From Trichoplusia ni (taxonomy: Eukaryota > Arthropoda > Insecta > Lepidoptera > Noctuidae), in assembly GCF_003590095.1 (NCBI RefSeq), contig NC_039498.1, positions 2,666,001 through 2,730,000 on the forward strand: DNA of 64,000 bases. The letters run 5' to 3'. The position numbers were made by a program, and so were the translations under genes. The stretch's first letter is position 1; each line of letters starts with the position of its first letter. The notes below the pieces were generated by a model. The model searched no databases. It was not told the origin of the DNA and saw only the letters and a program-made list of their open reading frames with translations. Shown here in pieces: positions 45,120 to 56,970 of the stretch.

Positions 45120-45488
45120 GTAAGTTTTGACATCCTCATTTCATGAATGTTTAACACTTAACTGTTTCACATCAACCTCTCTTTACACTCATTTCGCCAG
45201 TCTAGAATCGACCCAAAATTTTACGTTCTATTGTACAGTTAAGGATGTCAACATCCGCTATGGAATTATATTTCTGTATACCAACTATCAAAAGGGACAT
45301 TAAGCTGAATGCAATGGCACAGTCTGTCAAAGCTTTGTAGAATTACTCTTGGTTGCATGGTTCCGAAAACGGTAAAAGTTTTTCAAAGCCTTGACTATTA
45401 GGAAGCATTTTTTTCTCAATTTTCGGTAACCATCGTTTCAAAAGAATGCATGCAAACAGTACTGACATACTTTTCCTCTTTGTTACAG

Positions 45489-45548
45489 ATTCCTTCATCA
45501 TCAGACCTTGGTGTCTGAACAAGACTAATCCAGCGGCGGCTGGACAAG
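45489..45548 (+). ncRNA. putative non-coding exon 3 of 3
   Basis: 60 nt between TTTGTTACAG and CAAG|GTTAGT. One frame reads SFIIRPWCLNKTNPAAAGQG, but continuity with the preceding segment is broken by stops. Confidence 0.4.
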
Positions 45549-46409
45549 GTTAGTACCTCATTAATGTTATCGACTCTTTAAATACTCCTAATTAAAATAA
45601 AATCGAAAAAAATATATTTTAAAAGAATATTTGCAATCTACAAAAGATACCGTACTTAAAAATATGAGTATACAATTTTCGGTGTTTTTCTGTTCGTTTG
45701 CATATCCAGAAAAAAATGATTGCAGTCATAATCCGCTCTTAGGTGCAACTGCTCAAAATATAACCTATTTTTGTGTCTAGTCTAATAATAGTGAAGTAAC
45801 TATGGTTTCGTAATTATTTTTTTTTTTTGTAGTAAAAATCTTGCAATCAAGCTTCAATACAGTTTTCAACAAGTCAATGTTAATGGTAAAAATTACCAAA
45901 ACTTGCATGTATGTACCTAAATCTTGGTATCGTTTGTAGACAAAGTCAATTTACTGTAAATAAAAAATACAGCTGCACTTTCGTTTCGATTTACAGTTCA
46001 CAATTTTCCTCGTATACATATAGATATGTAAACAGCAACGACATTTCGCAAAAGCAACATTCTACGAAAGAGACATTTTCATCTGTGTACACGATGTTGT
46101 TGACGCACTGCACACACAACCCATCAACAGAACATCCGATATTGGCATTGCTAAGCTCACACATCAACTGGTCTACGTACAAGTGGTAAAGGTGCGTGGA
46201 GCCGGACCACCCCGTCTCACCCCATCCGAATGCATTCCATTGGAAACCTACCCATGTTACATGATTGTACTGGTAATTGCATCGGTACTTTAATAGGTGT
46301 GTGAGGTCGTTTTGCAGGATAGGGTATTTGACTAAATCTAATCTGTTTAGAACGTCAGACGAGTTTCCAAAAGATCATTTTAATTCGTATTTTTCATTTA
46401 ATTACAATA
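45549..46409. other. intergenic or intron, chance frames only
   Basis: Frames on both strands at 45911-46189 overlap and show no bias. Nothing else recognised. Confidence 0.4.
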
Positions 46410-46680
46410 TTAAAAAGTAAGAAAGATACAAAGAGAGAGAAGTATGATAGAGGGACCTAAAAAATCACTTGCTATTAAAAAGCGTACTGGTAAGTGACGT
46501 CATTCGATATTTTAAATCACTGTACGCATTTAATTTCTTGTTTACGAAATGAAATAATAAATACTTTTCTAAAATTTTATGGAAATCTGTCTGAATGCCT
46601 TAACAGTTTTTTTGACAAATATCAAAGTCTACTATGCTAAACTATTAACTGGGTAACGTTTGCTCGTAGCCTGTAACTTA
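46410..46680 (+). repeat. dispersed repeat, family R4, copy 1, with hairpin and TGACGTCA
   Basis: TCACTTGCTATTAAAAAGCG then TACTGGTAAGTGA (46465-46497) folds into a stem with a 3-nt internal loop and runs directly into the palindrome TGACGTCA (46495-46502). The flanks match 54915-55150 in order (AAAGTAAGAAAGATACAAAG before, TTTCTTGTTTACGAAAT after). Confidence 0.65.
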
Positions 46681-47664
46681 CGTCTAGTTTTAACTGTAAT
46701 CAACTATGAATAAAAACGTAGAGTCAATACAAAACCGTCAATGACAGTGAAATGAAAATCGATGACGCAAAACAATACAACATACATGTACCTGAGGTTT
46801 CATTAATTAAACATGTATTAAATTCCATGTTGAATATATGAAATACATTCCGTAATTAATACAAATACGAGAGTTACACGGCTTCTGCCGCAGCAAACCG
46901 CATCGAACTATCCAAAGCTGAATTATAAGTTAAACTGAACTAAGTTAGAACTAGACTAGTGTTACCTCCGTACTTCGTTAATCCAAGTTTGATATGTAGA
47001 TACCTCGGCAAGACAACGGCTAACATCTTGTTACGTATGAACTTATAATTAATAGACTGACTTTGAAGACTGTCTTAAGCTTTGGTCTATTCAGTTTCTC
47101 GTATTAACTTATTAATTCGATTTGTAAGATCATAGGTATATATTTTTATGAGCATCTGAACAAATTCAAAATGCTTAATGCAGTTCTTGCATCATAAGCA
47201 TCCCTAGTCAGCTTAAGGTTTTTTTGTATCAAAAAGGTGAAGCCTATATCTTGTAGTATTTTTTTTACACCAAAGCGCGTTTAATTAGCTTGTACACTTG
47301 CAAAGACACACGTAAAACACAACATAGAGTGTCTCGTTCCTTTGTCAAAAGTCTTCACTTGCCTATACTGGCCTTTGGTCGTCAGACTGCATGATTTTGT
47401 TGTAAAGACCTGTATGCAGCCCCGAACCCGAATTCACCTTTTCGGTATTGAATCCAAGACGCATTTGTCGAAATGCTTTCACGATATTAAAATACAATTT
47501 TTGTGGTTGCATTCGAAAAATATGTGAAATGCATTTTGCTTAAATCATAATATTCATTTTCAATGAATTTAATAATAATATTCAGTCAGAAGCGACTATG
47601 TTCACATTTCCCTATGAAGAAAGGTAGGCTACATTGTTTTCTTGCAATTCCTTGGAACTGCCCC
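46681..47664. other. intergenic, no gene seen
   Basis: AT-rich. A 61-codon frame at 47342-47527 has no supporting signals. Confidence 0.4.
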
Positions 47665-47673
47665 CCATAGCAT

Positions 47674-47722
47674 CATCATCATCGTCCTAGCCTTTTCCCA
47701 ACTATGTTGGGGTCGGCTACCA
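47674..47722 (-). mobile_element. tail-only SINE family A insertion
   Basis: On the - strand this is just the last ~50 bp of the family (GCCGACCCCAACATAGTTGG, GGAAAAGGCTAGG, GATGATGATG). It is flanked by the 9-bp direct repeat CCATAGCAT (47665-47673 and 47723-47731). The duplication shows it inserted as a severely 5'-truncated copy rather than being eroded later. Confidence 0.75.
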
Positions 47723-47889
47723 CCATAGCATTCTAATTTGTTTTACAAAACTAGAAATTATTTTTAAGAGGTATCGATAGAAAATAATTAATATTTATAA
47801 AATTCATAACAATAACTTTTACAAACTAGGGAATATTTTATAAATAGTTTACAATTCTGTATCTATTCTACATTTTTCATTTCTGTTCC

Positions 47890-48010
47890 CATCCGTCCTA
47901 TTACATTTTAGATATCTCATAAAGGCCTTTGTATGCTGGACGGGCGTCCCCGTATAATCTGTTTAAAAGATCGGGCTTTAATCCTTTGCAGCCATCCCGT
48001 GAATTCGAAA
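47890..48010 (+). repeat. dispersed repeat, family R2, copy 2
   Basis: AAAGGCCTTTGTATGCTGGA then CGGGCGTCCCCGT and TTTAAAAGATCGGGC parallels 21940-22000. Same strand and order. Confidence 0.5.
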
Positions 48011-48051
48011 CGTATTTGATAGTGATAGGTAACGATGGCAAAGATAATATA

Positions 48052-48270
48052 ATACTAGCTGTTGCCCGTGACTTCGTCCACGTGGTTAGAATTTTCTCGT
48101 TTTTCCCACATTTTCCATTGTATCTTCGCTCCTATAAGTCGCAGCGTGATGTTATTTAGCCTATAGCCTTCCTTGATAAATGGTCTAGTCAACACAAAAA
48201 TAATTTTTCAATTCGAACCCGTAGTTCCTGAGATTAGCGCGTTAAAAGAAAGAAACAAACTCTTCAGCAA
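48052..48270 (+). repeat. RTE-type dispersed repeat
   Basis: Starts CTAGCTGTTGCCCGTGACTT then CGTCCACGTGG, passes AATGGTCTAGTCAACACAAA and CGTAGTTCCTGAGATTAGCG and ends GAAAGAAACAAACTCTTCAG. These are standard blocks of a widespread lepidopteran repeat related to RTE elements. The copy is fairly complete but non-coding. Confidence 0.7.
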
Positions 48271-49175
48271 TACAATTAGTATAGATTACACGTCAATATG
48301 TCACTGTACACATAGAACTGATTTATCCATATCTAAAGCACTGCAAATATATTTTATTGACTTTCCATATCGGCCCTCATGTGGCATTATTAAATCGTAG
48401 TATCGTAGTCGTTACGAGTTTTCCGTCCCTCTGTCGAATCTAATACTGTATTGTTATGCAATTTTATTGCAATAAAGAAACTTCAGCTAAAACTAGTTTT
48501 ATGAACATACACACGAATATGAAAATACCAATTAAGTTTTGTCATGCCCGGAGCATTATTTTGAAACAGTGTGATACTTTCATAAGTATGTAAATAAAAA
48601 AATACATTTAGACAAGAAATAAAATTGTCAATAACATGTTTGATATTACTTGTGTTGAAGCCTTGAGTATTTAACTTTCATCTACAAGAAGAAGGCCCTC
48701 CATTTATTTGAGTTTAGATAATAATTGTACCAGAAACAAAATAATTCTCAAGACCAACTTAATTATATAAAAAAACATACAAACGCTCACTACCTAATCC
48801 CCATGTAATGACCGACTCAACCCCATATGGGGTACGTTTCCCGACTTTGTCAGGGACTTTTTTAAAAGCACTTTTTATTTTGCGTCAGCATACTAGATGT
48901 GTATTGACTATGTAAGCCGCAAAGAATGAAAGAAAGTTCTTCAGTATGAGCTTCTTATAGTTAACACGTAGTTCAACTTATTTTTCTCACGGCGCTATTT
49001 GCAAGTTACTTTTGAAAATAAATAGTGACGCCGTGTTCTTATACTGTTTTTATTTGTATGCCACTGTTCTCGAACAAACCTTCCATAAAAACTTCGATAG
49101 CCACAGCTGTTGAACTATCTATACGAAGTAAGTTGGAGTCGAACGCTTTATAACGAATATTTTATCTTGTTACAG
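48271..49175. other. intergenic or intron, no gene seen
   Basis: AT-rich up to the acceptor of the next exon-like segment. GACCGACTCAACCCCATATG near 48810 may be a repeat fragment. Confidence 0.35.
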
Positions 49176-49227
49176 GTAATTATGTGGTGCATGGGAGGGA
49201 CATGTCTTTATGTCTTATTGACTGTCG
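49176..49227 (+). CDS. candidate exon with start codon of a secreted protein
   Basis: Lies between CTTGTTACAG and GTCG|GTAGGA. It holds two ATGs in different frames: 49202 (MSLCLIDC, ends in phase 2) and 49182 (MWCMGGTCLYVLLTV, ends in phase 1). Both continue open through the next exon-like segment at 50414. The first gives MSLCLIDCRFSLLSVFISVG and then a polar mature start. The second gives a longer hydrophobic leader. The sequence alone does not choose; I slightly favour 49202 because its continuation looks more like an extracellular domain. Confidence 0.3.
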
Positions 49228-50413
49228 GTAGGAACTAGAATTTAATTTAAAATTGTTCATTTATAAAAGTGTCTTCATATCGTAGAGCCAATTCATGCGA
49301 AGGTAGTTATCATGAAAATGCTCGACTTAATGTTGAATATATTTCCTTAATGTTTCTTTTTTCTAAAGGTAAGTTTATCATTGTTTAAATGGTGTATTTG
49401 CATATAGTTAGTTGCCATTTAACTTGTTTTGGTAGATCAGTCATTATAGAATACAAAACGTATTTAAGTAGACAGACTTGTGTTTTTCTCTACTTTTTCC
49501 ATATTTTCCGCACGAAATTTTACTTTTTTCTTTATGCTGTGTATTCATTTTCCAGCCAGATGAATATCGAATAATTCTTTTGTTTAAAATAAAGAGAAAA
49601 TTATAATTTGATTTTACCATCGAGTAGGTAGCGAACGGATAAATACAATTGTTTGTAAAATAGAGCATTAGTTGCATAGACAGGCGAAGATTACATTTCT
49701 ATGTAGAGGCTTGAACTTTCATTTGTATTATTTCATTTCCCCAGTCTGCTTATCCGACATCGTTAATTAAATTGTTCGTAGAGAAACAAAAGATTTACCG
49801 TAAGCTGGAATCCTAGTATTGTTAAATTAGATTTTTCATTCTATTAACTTCGTTTTTCTTTGCCTTTACAGAAAATAATATTTTGTAACACATTTAGGTA
49901 AGCAACAAAAGAAAAGAATACTTAATTGAATTTTGTAACTGTAGATAAAAGCAACTGTTTTACTAATTCAGGAAAAAACATGTCAACTCTTTATTGTCTA
50001 CATTTTAATTAAAACCTTGTTACATAAACAATACTCGTTGTCGTTAAGCTTTTCCAGGTTTATTAATAATATTTTATAGACGCAACTGCGTTTGGCAGGA
50101 TGTGTCAAATAGGTTTAAACGGACGCGTTATGATTTTGTTATCCATATACTGAGAATTTAAAGCCATGTAGATGAAAAGGAAAACAGGATACTATATAAT
50201 AGAGGCTTTTTTTGTATTATAAAAGTATTTAATTTTATTGAAATATTTGCGTCAGTTTCGAAACAAAGAACATGGGAAATTATACAAAATTTGACGCAAG
50301 AAATAGTATAAGAAAAAAGAATGTTTTATACTTTAATTAATTAAAAAGCAAGCTTCATTAGCAACGGCTTATTACAGCTCAAAAAAAAACTAAACCAAAT
50401 TCTCTTTTCGCAG

Positions 50414-50526
50414 TTTTTCTTTGTTGTCCGTTTTCATATCCGTCGGCAACCTGCCTTCGGAAAACTATAATGAAAACGGACCACTGCAATGTTCCAGAAA
50501 ATATGCAAATCTTACCTTCGAAGTCA
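50414..50526 (+). CDS. candidate second coding exon (signal peptide core and N-terminus)
   Basis: 113 nt between TCTTTTCGCAG and GTCA|GTAAGT, both strong sites. In the frame from 49202 it reads FSLLSVFISVGNLPSENYNE then NGPLQCSRKYANLTFEV: a hydrophobic core, a likely cleavage region and one N-glycosylation site (NLT). In the frame from 49182 it reads VFLCCPFSYPSATCLRKTIM and so on, ending in phase 0. No third exon was found within the window, so any gene would continue beyond a long intron. Family not recognised. Confidence 0.35.
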
Positions 50527-51930
50527 GTAAGTGTTTGCCAAATTCATGTGTTTTTTGGAACTGAGAAGCGACCGCTTACAAAACGAAAAGAAACAATCGA
50601 ACATCGGACTGAGACATTGAAGGAATTTCACGTTACTCATTTCCAAAGAATACAGAGCCATCGGTAGCACGTATGTCGTGTATGTTTGTGTCTAGGATTC
50701 ATAGAATCAGTTTTGTACTAATTAGGTGTATATACAGCCAACCTTAGTAAAGCCTTGTTAATACTTACGAACAAAAGGTAACAAGAGTGTTGAAATTAAA
50801 AAAATGTCACGTTAGGCTTAGCTCCTACTAAAATGCGATCTAACACTTTTTAAATAATTTATTGCAAAACTGCTTTGCTGTTATTTATGTATATAAGCTT
50901 AAAGCTGAACGCTTTTAACTAACAAAATTTAAATAAAGAACATTTCTAGTTAGAGTACGATCGTTAAACACCATTTTAGCAGACAACAACGGAAGTCGTG
51001 AAAAGGGAAGTCACGACAGATCACAGTTAATCCTCGACCAAATAAAACCTGAGGAAATGGAGGCGAAAGAGCTCATTGCCCACTCGCGCCGAAACAAACA
51101 AATCTGAAGGCGACCTGACCCGCGCCGCGGCATCAGACCGCTTTCCAATTAAGTCTAGTATATCCTCAACAGTAACAGATCAGTATTTCGAATTTTCGAC
51201 CTTCGTTCGAATTTACGTAACAACAACGATTTACTCGCTATTTACATACATAATACCATAAGTATTGCTGTTCGTGTTCTCTCGTCGATTCAATCAAACG
51301 GCTGTGACGACGTTGTTTACTATTTACATTTCGATCTGGTGCGATCCGATCTGCTACGAATATACAGCGGGAAGCAGTTTGTTTTACAAGTATATCTTTT
51401 TGGGGGCTTGTAACAACACAGGTGGACTTTGAGTCAGTGAGATATTACGCCAGATGTTTAGAAGTATTCGTAACGTTTTCAAGGCGAGGGAGTTCCATAG
51501 GCGTTTCTCATGTTTTAGCGTTAACCGATTCGAGTGTAGCGTGGAGAAGCGATAGATACTAGATACCCACGCTTGCCATAAACTAGTCCTAGCCTTATAC
51601 CGTCGAAAGCGTATATTAAGAATCATGTGATTTAATTTGTAAGAAGCAAGAAACAAAACTAACACAACACAAGTTAATTAAATTTTCTTTATCGCATCTT
51701 TCAATACTTACAAAATAAATTCATTTTCGAAATGAAGAAAAAACTCTAAACAATTTCCGCCTTGAAAACTCACAAAACCAAAGTCAATACAAGCTTTACT
51801 CCTTATTTGTCAGTCTTATATCCAGATCAATGGCAATAAGTTCGGGAATCGGTTGAATATTTATTTATATTTAGATTTGTTTATTGTTGTCTACTTCTGT
51901 GACCTCGGAAGATATTGTTTTACGAATCCC
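50527..51930. other. intergenic or intron, no exon identified
   Basis: AT-rich with a GC-rich patch at 51075-51145 (CTGACCCGCGCCGCGGCATC). The + frame 51076-51261 has no splice context. Nothing supported. Confidence 0.35.
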
Positions 51931-52045
51931 GCTCTAAGGAATTAATTCTTGTGTCGTATTGGGTGATACAAACACTCAAGTCATACGCACAAAGATACAA
52001 AGACTCAGACGAGCATTCGTGGTTCACACAAATGCTTCTCGTTAC
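51931..52045 (-). mobile_element. tRNA-related SINE family B, reverse orientation, headless
   Basis: Reads CTAAGGAATTAATTCTTGTG, CAAACACTCAAGTCATACGC, ACAAAGACTCAGACGAGCAT then TCGTGGTTCACACAAATGCT. The last block is the reverse complement of the AGC(A/G)TTTGTGTgATCCACGA block in the forward copy at 53030-53160. Confidence 0.7.
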
Positions 52046-52859
52046 TTAACAAAGTGCTGTTGCATATAGCTGTGAATGATATTAATAAATGTCTATTTGT
52101 CTCTGGGATAAACACGATGGACAGTGCCAGACACAGCATTATACCTTAGGCTAGCTGCACACATAATAGTGCCCTTAATATACTGTCTGCGTTGAATTTT
52201 TTGACAGATTGTCAAATAAAGTGACGGGCAGATTCGATGATATGCTGGAAATTTCTTCAATCGATTTTTACAGGATTTTGCCCATTTTTTGATAATAAGT
52301 GCCAACATTGTCATGTTAGCCCGTGCCGCTAATTTTTTGTCATTGGTTCACTTGAGTCACCACAAGCCCTTCGTTTTATAGTATTGTTCTTGAGACCACA
52401 TATTGATGAAGATTGATGACGAAACTACATTGCAACTTAAGCTGCAGGAACGATTGAATGCATTGTTTATCCTGTTACAAATTGTGCGTGTGCGACTATC
52501 CTAGCGACAGTCTAAAAGAATGTCTGGCGGGCGTAGCGATAAAAAGTGCTAAAACAAATGACGGACTAAGGAAACGTTTCAGGATAAGAAACAAATGATT
52601 CCTGAAGAGAAAGCAACAGGTTGTGCAAAGTTTGCGGGACTAGCACTGGCCCAATCAACATCAACCAACCGCTGTAGAGCAACAAGTGGCCCATTTTTAT
52701 TTGAACCAACGCCAATTTTAGCGTCTATATTATACAAGATTGTAGGGAAGTGGGAGTTGTAGGTATTTATGTTATATACCCACAAAAGTGCAAGAAAAAA
52801 TATATAAATGCACATCATGTTTATTTATCATCATCACTTAGGTATACATATATATCTAC
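52046..52859. other. intergenic, no gene seen
   Basis: AT-rich, chance frames on the - strand at 52093-52314 and 52579-52818 only. Confidence 0.4.
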
Positions 52860-53019
52860 GAGTATAACTAGGTGTCCCAGAAAACTTTGTTTGCCATAAA
52901 AATTAGGTCTAGGGAACAAAAATAATACGGCTATGAAAAATAGATGTCCTATTCTCAGACCTACTTAATATGCACCTAAAATTTCACGAGAATCGGTCGA
53001 GTCGTTTCGGAGGACGTCG
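52860..53019 (+). repeat. RTE-type 3' repeat next to a SINE
   Basis: GAAAAATAGATGTCCTATTC then TCAGACCTACTTAATATGCA, and AAATTTCACGAGAATCGGTC then GAGTCGTTTCGGAGGA. The last phrase is the typical end of RTE-like repeats. A shorter related piece is at 28975-29015. Confidence 0.6.
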
Positions 53020-53024
53020 TGTTC

Positions 53025-53160
53025 TGACTGTACGAATAGCCGAGTGGTTGAGGCCACCAAGCCAAAACCCACTGAGCGCGACATGTCGCGGGTTCGATCC
53101 CCGCGTAAGACAAGCGTTTGTGTAATCCACGAATGCTTGTTTTGAGTCACATTTTCCAGG
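53025..53160 (+). mobile_element. tRNA-related SINE family B, copy with intact head
   Basis: The head resembles a tRNA: GAATAGCCGAGTGGTTGAGG (A-box-like) and CGGGTTCGATCCCCGCG (B box) within about 80 bp, followed by the family body GTTTGTGTAATCCACGAATG. The ends of the tRNA-like part do not pair as an acceptor stem, so it is not a functional tRNA gene. It lies directly after RTE-type 3' text, an arrangement seen when SINEs share LINE ends. Confidence 0.7.
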
Positions 53161-54289
53161 GATATAAATCTATTAGTTATGCATTCATCTTAATGAATAA
53201 TCGAAAAAAACACATTATTTTCCATTTTTCTCAAAAACGCCTTCGTCACCACAACTTCGTAGTAACTCCAATTTTTGTCATTTTGCCACAGCTCAGAAAC
53301 TTTAGATGTACCTTAATTATAACTACTGAACTCGATTTCACTGTCATGGACATGTTTCACATTTATTTTTAATAATTTAGTTACTCGAATGCCCAACGTC
53401 CAAAAAAATAAATTAAAATAATACTCAGAATCACTCTTTAATTAACCACTCTATTATAAAATAATGCTTTGATACCAAAATTCTAAACCAAAATGTTGAA
53501 AATAAAAAGCTTCTTAAATGCATCTTTAAAAAAATATATAAGATAACAAGCAAAACTATCAAATGCCCAATCTCTAGAAACATTGTAACCAAGCAAACCA
53601 AACTCTATAGAACAAGTCAATTACAATAATAAAACCAATAACACAGATCCTTCGCCGTAACAATGAATCACTCTACTATTCGATCGAGGACTTTATACCT
53701 GCATGAGACATAAGTTCGAAACTAAACCGATGGTTCTAAATTAGCTTCCCCTGATCAAATGACATTCCTACGCTGGTTATAAATTTTAAGTAAAATGTCA
53801 CCACCTTTAGCTGAACAAACAAAATTATGAAGGCAGCTAAAGTAAATCGCTTTAAAGTTCCATTGAGATACTAGTTCCATTCACTGTTTCCATGTACTTA
53901 TGAAGACAAAAATTAAAACTCTTTGGTTTAAATGAGGCTACTTAATAGCACTTTTTGCGGATCAAATTACATTGGACAGCACCCAATACACCCATCCTTC
54001 CCAGCTTAGCAATTTTAGCTGCGAGCTGCGAGAGGAGAAACGTCTTTTCCAACTACTTACCATCTAGAACATAATAGCAATATTGATATTAGTGTGTAGG
54101 TGCCCTGCCAAAAAACAATAAACAAAATCCGCTGAAAAAAGTATCTAGATATATTATGCTTTCGTCCCGAAAGAAAACTAGGTATACAATTTCATATCTT
54201 TAACTACCAGTTGCATTGATGTCACTTTGGTCAGAGATCAGGCCGCCTAGAAAATCGACGTTGCTATAAGCTCCGACGGTCTTCCTTGG
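53161..54289. other. intergenic, no gene seen
   Basis: AT-rich sequence with chance frames only. Confidence 0.4.
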
Positions 54290-54560
54290 ATTAGTACTAG
54301 CCCGAGACACATGCCTGTCACTGCAACTCCTGTACCCAAACTCTACAAAGCTACCCATGAAAACCACCGAAACATTATAGTTTAGTGTGTCTCAGAAGAA
54401 ATAATTGACTGTCTTGGAAACCGCAACAACCTCAATCAGGAATAGTAAAAAGTAGTCAGAAAAGTATATTCCATTTCCCTCCATTTCCGCAAACGGGAGA
54501 CCAAAAGCAGAAGCTCGCAAAGGGAATGATTGACAGCTGATTAAATCAAGTTGCCAAGCC
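54290..54560 (+). repeat. dispersed repeat, family R1, copy 2
   Basis: Diverged partner of 18640-18905, with the shared blocks in the same order and strand. No open frame spans it. Confidence 0.55.
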
Positions 54561-54914
54561 AGACATACAAAGTTACTAGCTAATGGGTCCTATATTAGAG
54601 CTATATTTTGATTTTAACCTCAAAAGCGACTAAAAGGACGGAAATTTGCTCTAGTGGCAGCATCAGCCTCATAGTGAACAACACCGGATGTTGGCTGTAA
54701 ACTATTAACGTGTTACCTCCACCCTGCCGGACCACACTCATGTAGAATATGATGTGCAGTTTGCTCATATTTACTGTTTCTTGTTGAATATTGATACAAC
54801 GGTGAAAATACGAGTTCCAATGAAAACACGATAGTGTATTTACCTAAATATACTATTATAATCTGGTCCGTCACTAGAATACAAAATAATTATTTTTCAA
54901 AATATCACACTATT

Positions 54915-55150
54915 TTAAAGTAAGGAAGATAAAAGAACTTAAGTAAAATATAAGGTCTAAAGCATCACTTGCTAGTAAAAAGCTTACTGGTAAGTGACGT
55001 CACACGAGATTTAATTGACTGTATCCCCTTAACTTTTGTTTACAAAATAAAAGAAAAATATATTTCTAATATAAGTCATAAATCAAAGGATTTCATGAGA
55101 GCTAGCGTTTGCAACATTGTTATTCGTCTAACGGGCGCTGGTCAGGTAGT
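54915..55150 (+). repeat. dispersed repeat, family R4, copy 2, with hairpin and TGACGTCA
   Basis: TCACTTGCTAGTAAAAAGCT then TACTGGTAAGTGA (54965-54997) forms the same stem (TCACTT/AAGTGA outer, AGTAA/TTACT inner) and overlaps TGACGTCA at 54995-55002. The stem is slightly better paired than in copy 1. Confidence 0.65.
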
Positions 55151-55579
55151 ATAGTGCCACTGCCACTGCCCCGGTTTCTTATTTATGAAAGTGCTGAATT
55201 TTACGAACGTAATAAAATTATTCCTCTAATAAGAGATATATGTCTATAATAAGGCCTTTAAAATATGTAACACGAGGTCTTAAAATTCTAAATCAGCAAT
55301 GGTCTCAAAATGATCAACTTTAGTGATAGCCAGGAATAAAGTAATAGTAGTTTAATGTATGTTTTCTTACACACAAAAAAGGCCAAAAACCTTTTTAATC
55401 GTACATAAATTGCTTCCTTAATCAAAGTCAAAGTCTTCAATTCTTAATCAAATCACTTTACTTCCTAGAAAAGCTTTCCTTCTCTCGTCACGCTTATTAC
55501 CTTTCTTTATAAGTGTGAAGATGGAAATTGTTCGAAGAGTAATGACCAGGGAACTTGATACCACCATATTAAGATGAAG
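55151..55579. other. intergenic, no gene seen
   Basis: AT-rich. The - strand 88-codon frame covering 55448-55714 runs into the SINE text to its right and is a chance frame. Confidence 0.4.
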
Positions 55580-55690
55580 ATGTATTAATCGAAGACGGTC
55601 GCTGTTTATAATTCCAAGAAGCACTGACGTTTGTGTGATCCATGAAAGCTCATTCTGAATGTTTGCGAAATTCTCCGAGACACTAGAATT
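55580..55690 (+). mobile_element. tRNA-related SINE family B, decayed
   Basis: GACGTTTGTGTGATCCATGA then AAGCTCATTCTGAATGTTTG and CTCCGAGACACTAG. The same sub-family as 56880-56970: both have CCATGAAAGCT instead of CCACGAATGCT, so the two share an ancestor distinct from the copy at 53025. Confidence 0.6.
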
Positions 55691-56879
55691 AAAAGCCGTA
55701 TAGTGCATGGTCAAATTTTCACGACTGAGAAAGTAGTGCTTTAAGAGACGGTCGTAGTTGTGCTGGGCACTTAAGTAGCTGGGTTACAGTTCTTTCTTCT
55801 ATGACGTCATATGCATATATTTAAATATGGCGACTATTCAATCATTAACAGAACTACTCTTTTTCACAGAATTACATAAAATTCCCATAAAATTCATAAT
55901 TCATATATAATCAAATTTTTCTAGAACTAGAGTCCTCATGCGCACATTTTGAAGAAGCTCGGACATACCTATAGCACACCAGTCGGAAAATAAATATTTA
56001 ATCTAAATGTGAGTGAAGCGAAAAAGGTTCTTAGAAATTTTTAAAACTTATTTAAATCAAGAATAACCTCAGGAACCTTCAAAATAATAAAAAGTCCATT
56101 AATTTATAAAACTGTTATCACTTTCTAATTTCTACGTCTGACGATTGCTTCCATCCATACAGCACCAGACTAAAATCTTGCCTAATCTTTCTTCGATTTT
56201 TTTATATAACCAGTTTTGTCTTTTTCGAAAATTAGTAAAATACTCAATGTTTGGAAAATCCCCTAATCGAAAATCCCCGAAAATCATTCATCGTTTCTTT
56301 TCTTTATTTTTTAAACAAAACCCGTGAGGTACTCACATAAAAACTATGGCTATTTAAAAATGAAACAATAATTAAATTAAAATTAAACATCATAGTTTGG
56401 TGAGGGTGATTATCCGATATATTTTTTTTCGGAATATTCCGATACCGCAAACTCAGACGATTATCGAGGGTTTTTTTAAATTGAGAGTTCAATTTATAAT
56501 CAAGTTAAAACAGCAGCGCGGAGACATCATAGTTTATTTCCCCCCACCGATTTAAACGGATTATACATGTAACGCGTTTTAAAAACAATTTTTGGTCAAA
56601 TCTATAGTCGAATCTCAAATTTGTAATTAAACAGTTAAACTGCATGTTTGAGATGAGTATGGATGCCCATTTTACCAGAACACTTGAGCCTAAGTCAGTG
56701 ATCATTATTTGCCGCTCTAGCCAAGAGGCATTTCCACAATCGTCACAAAAAAAAAACGTTCAAATATATAGAAAAGACATTTCGTTCCGATATGTCACTT
56801 GATACTGACCTGTCATCTTAATTAAAACAATTGCAATTGAATCTCAGCAACTGAATGATAAAATGATATCGACCAAGAC

Positions 56880-56970
56880 TGAGAACGATGTGTCGTGGGT
56901 TCGATCCAAGCTTAGCACTAACGTTTGTGTGATCCATGAAAGCTAGTTCTGAATGTTTGTGAAATCCTCT
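56880..56970 (+). mobile_element. tRNA-related SINE family B, decayed
   Basis: GTCGTGGGTTCGATCCAAGC (B box) then AACGTTTGTGTGATCCATGA, AAGCTAGTTCTGAATGTTTG and CTCTGAGACACTAG. Confidence 0.65.

Noticed and set aside
53030..53110. tRNA-like sequence with A and B boxes
   Set aside because: The ends do not pair as an acceptor stem and the sequence runs into a body shared with other copies in the window, so it is a SINE head and not a tRNA gene.
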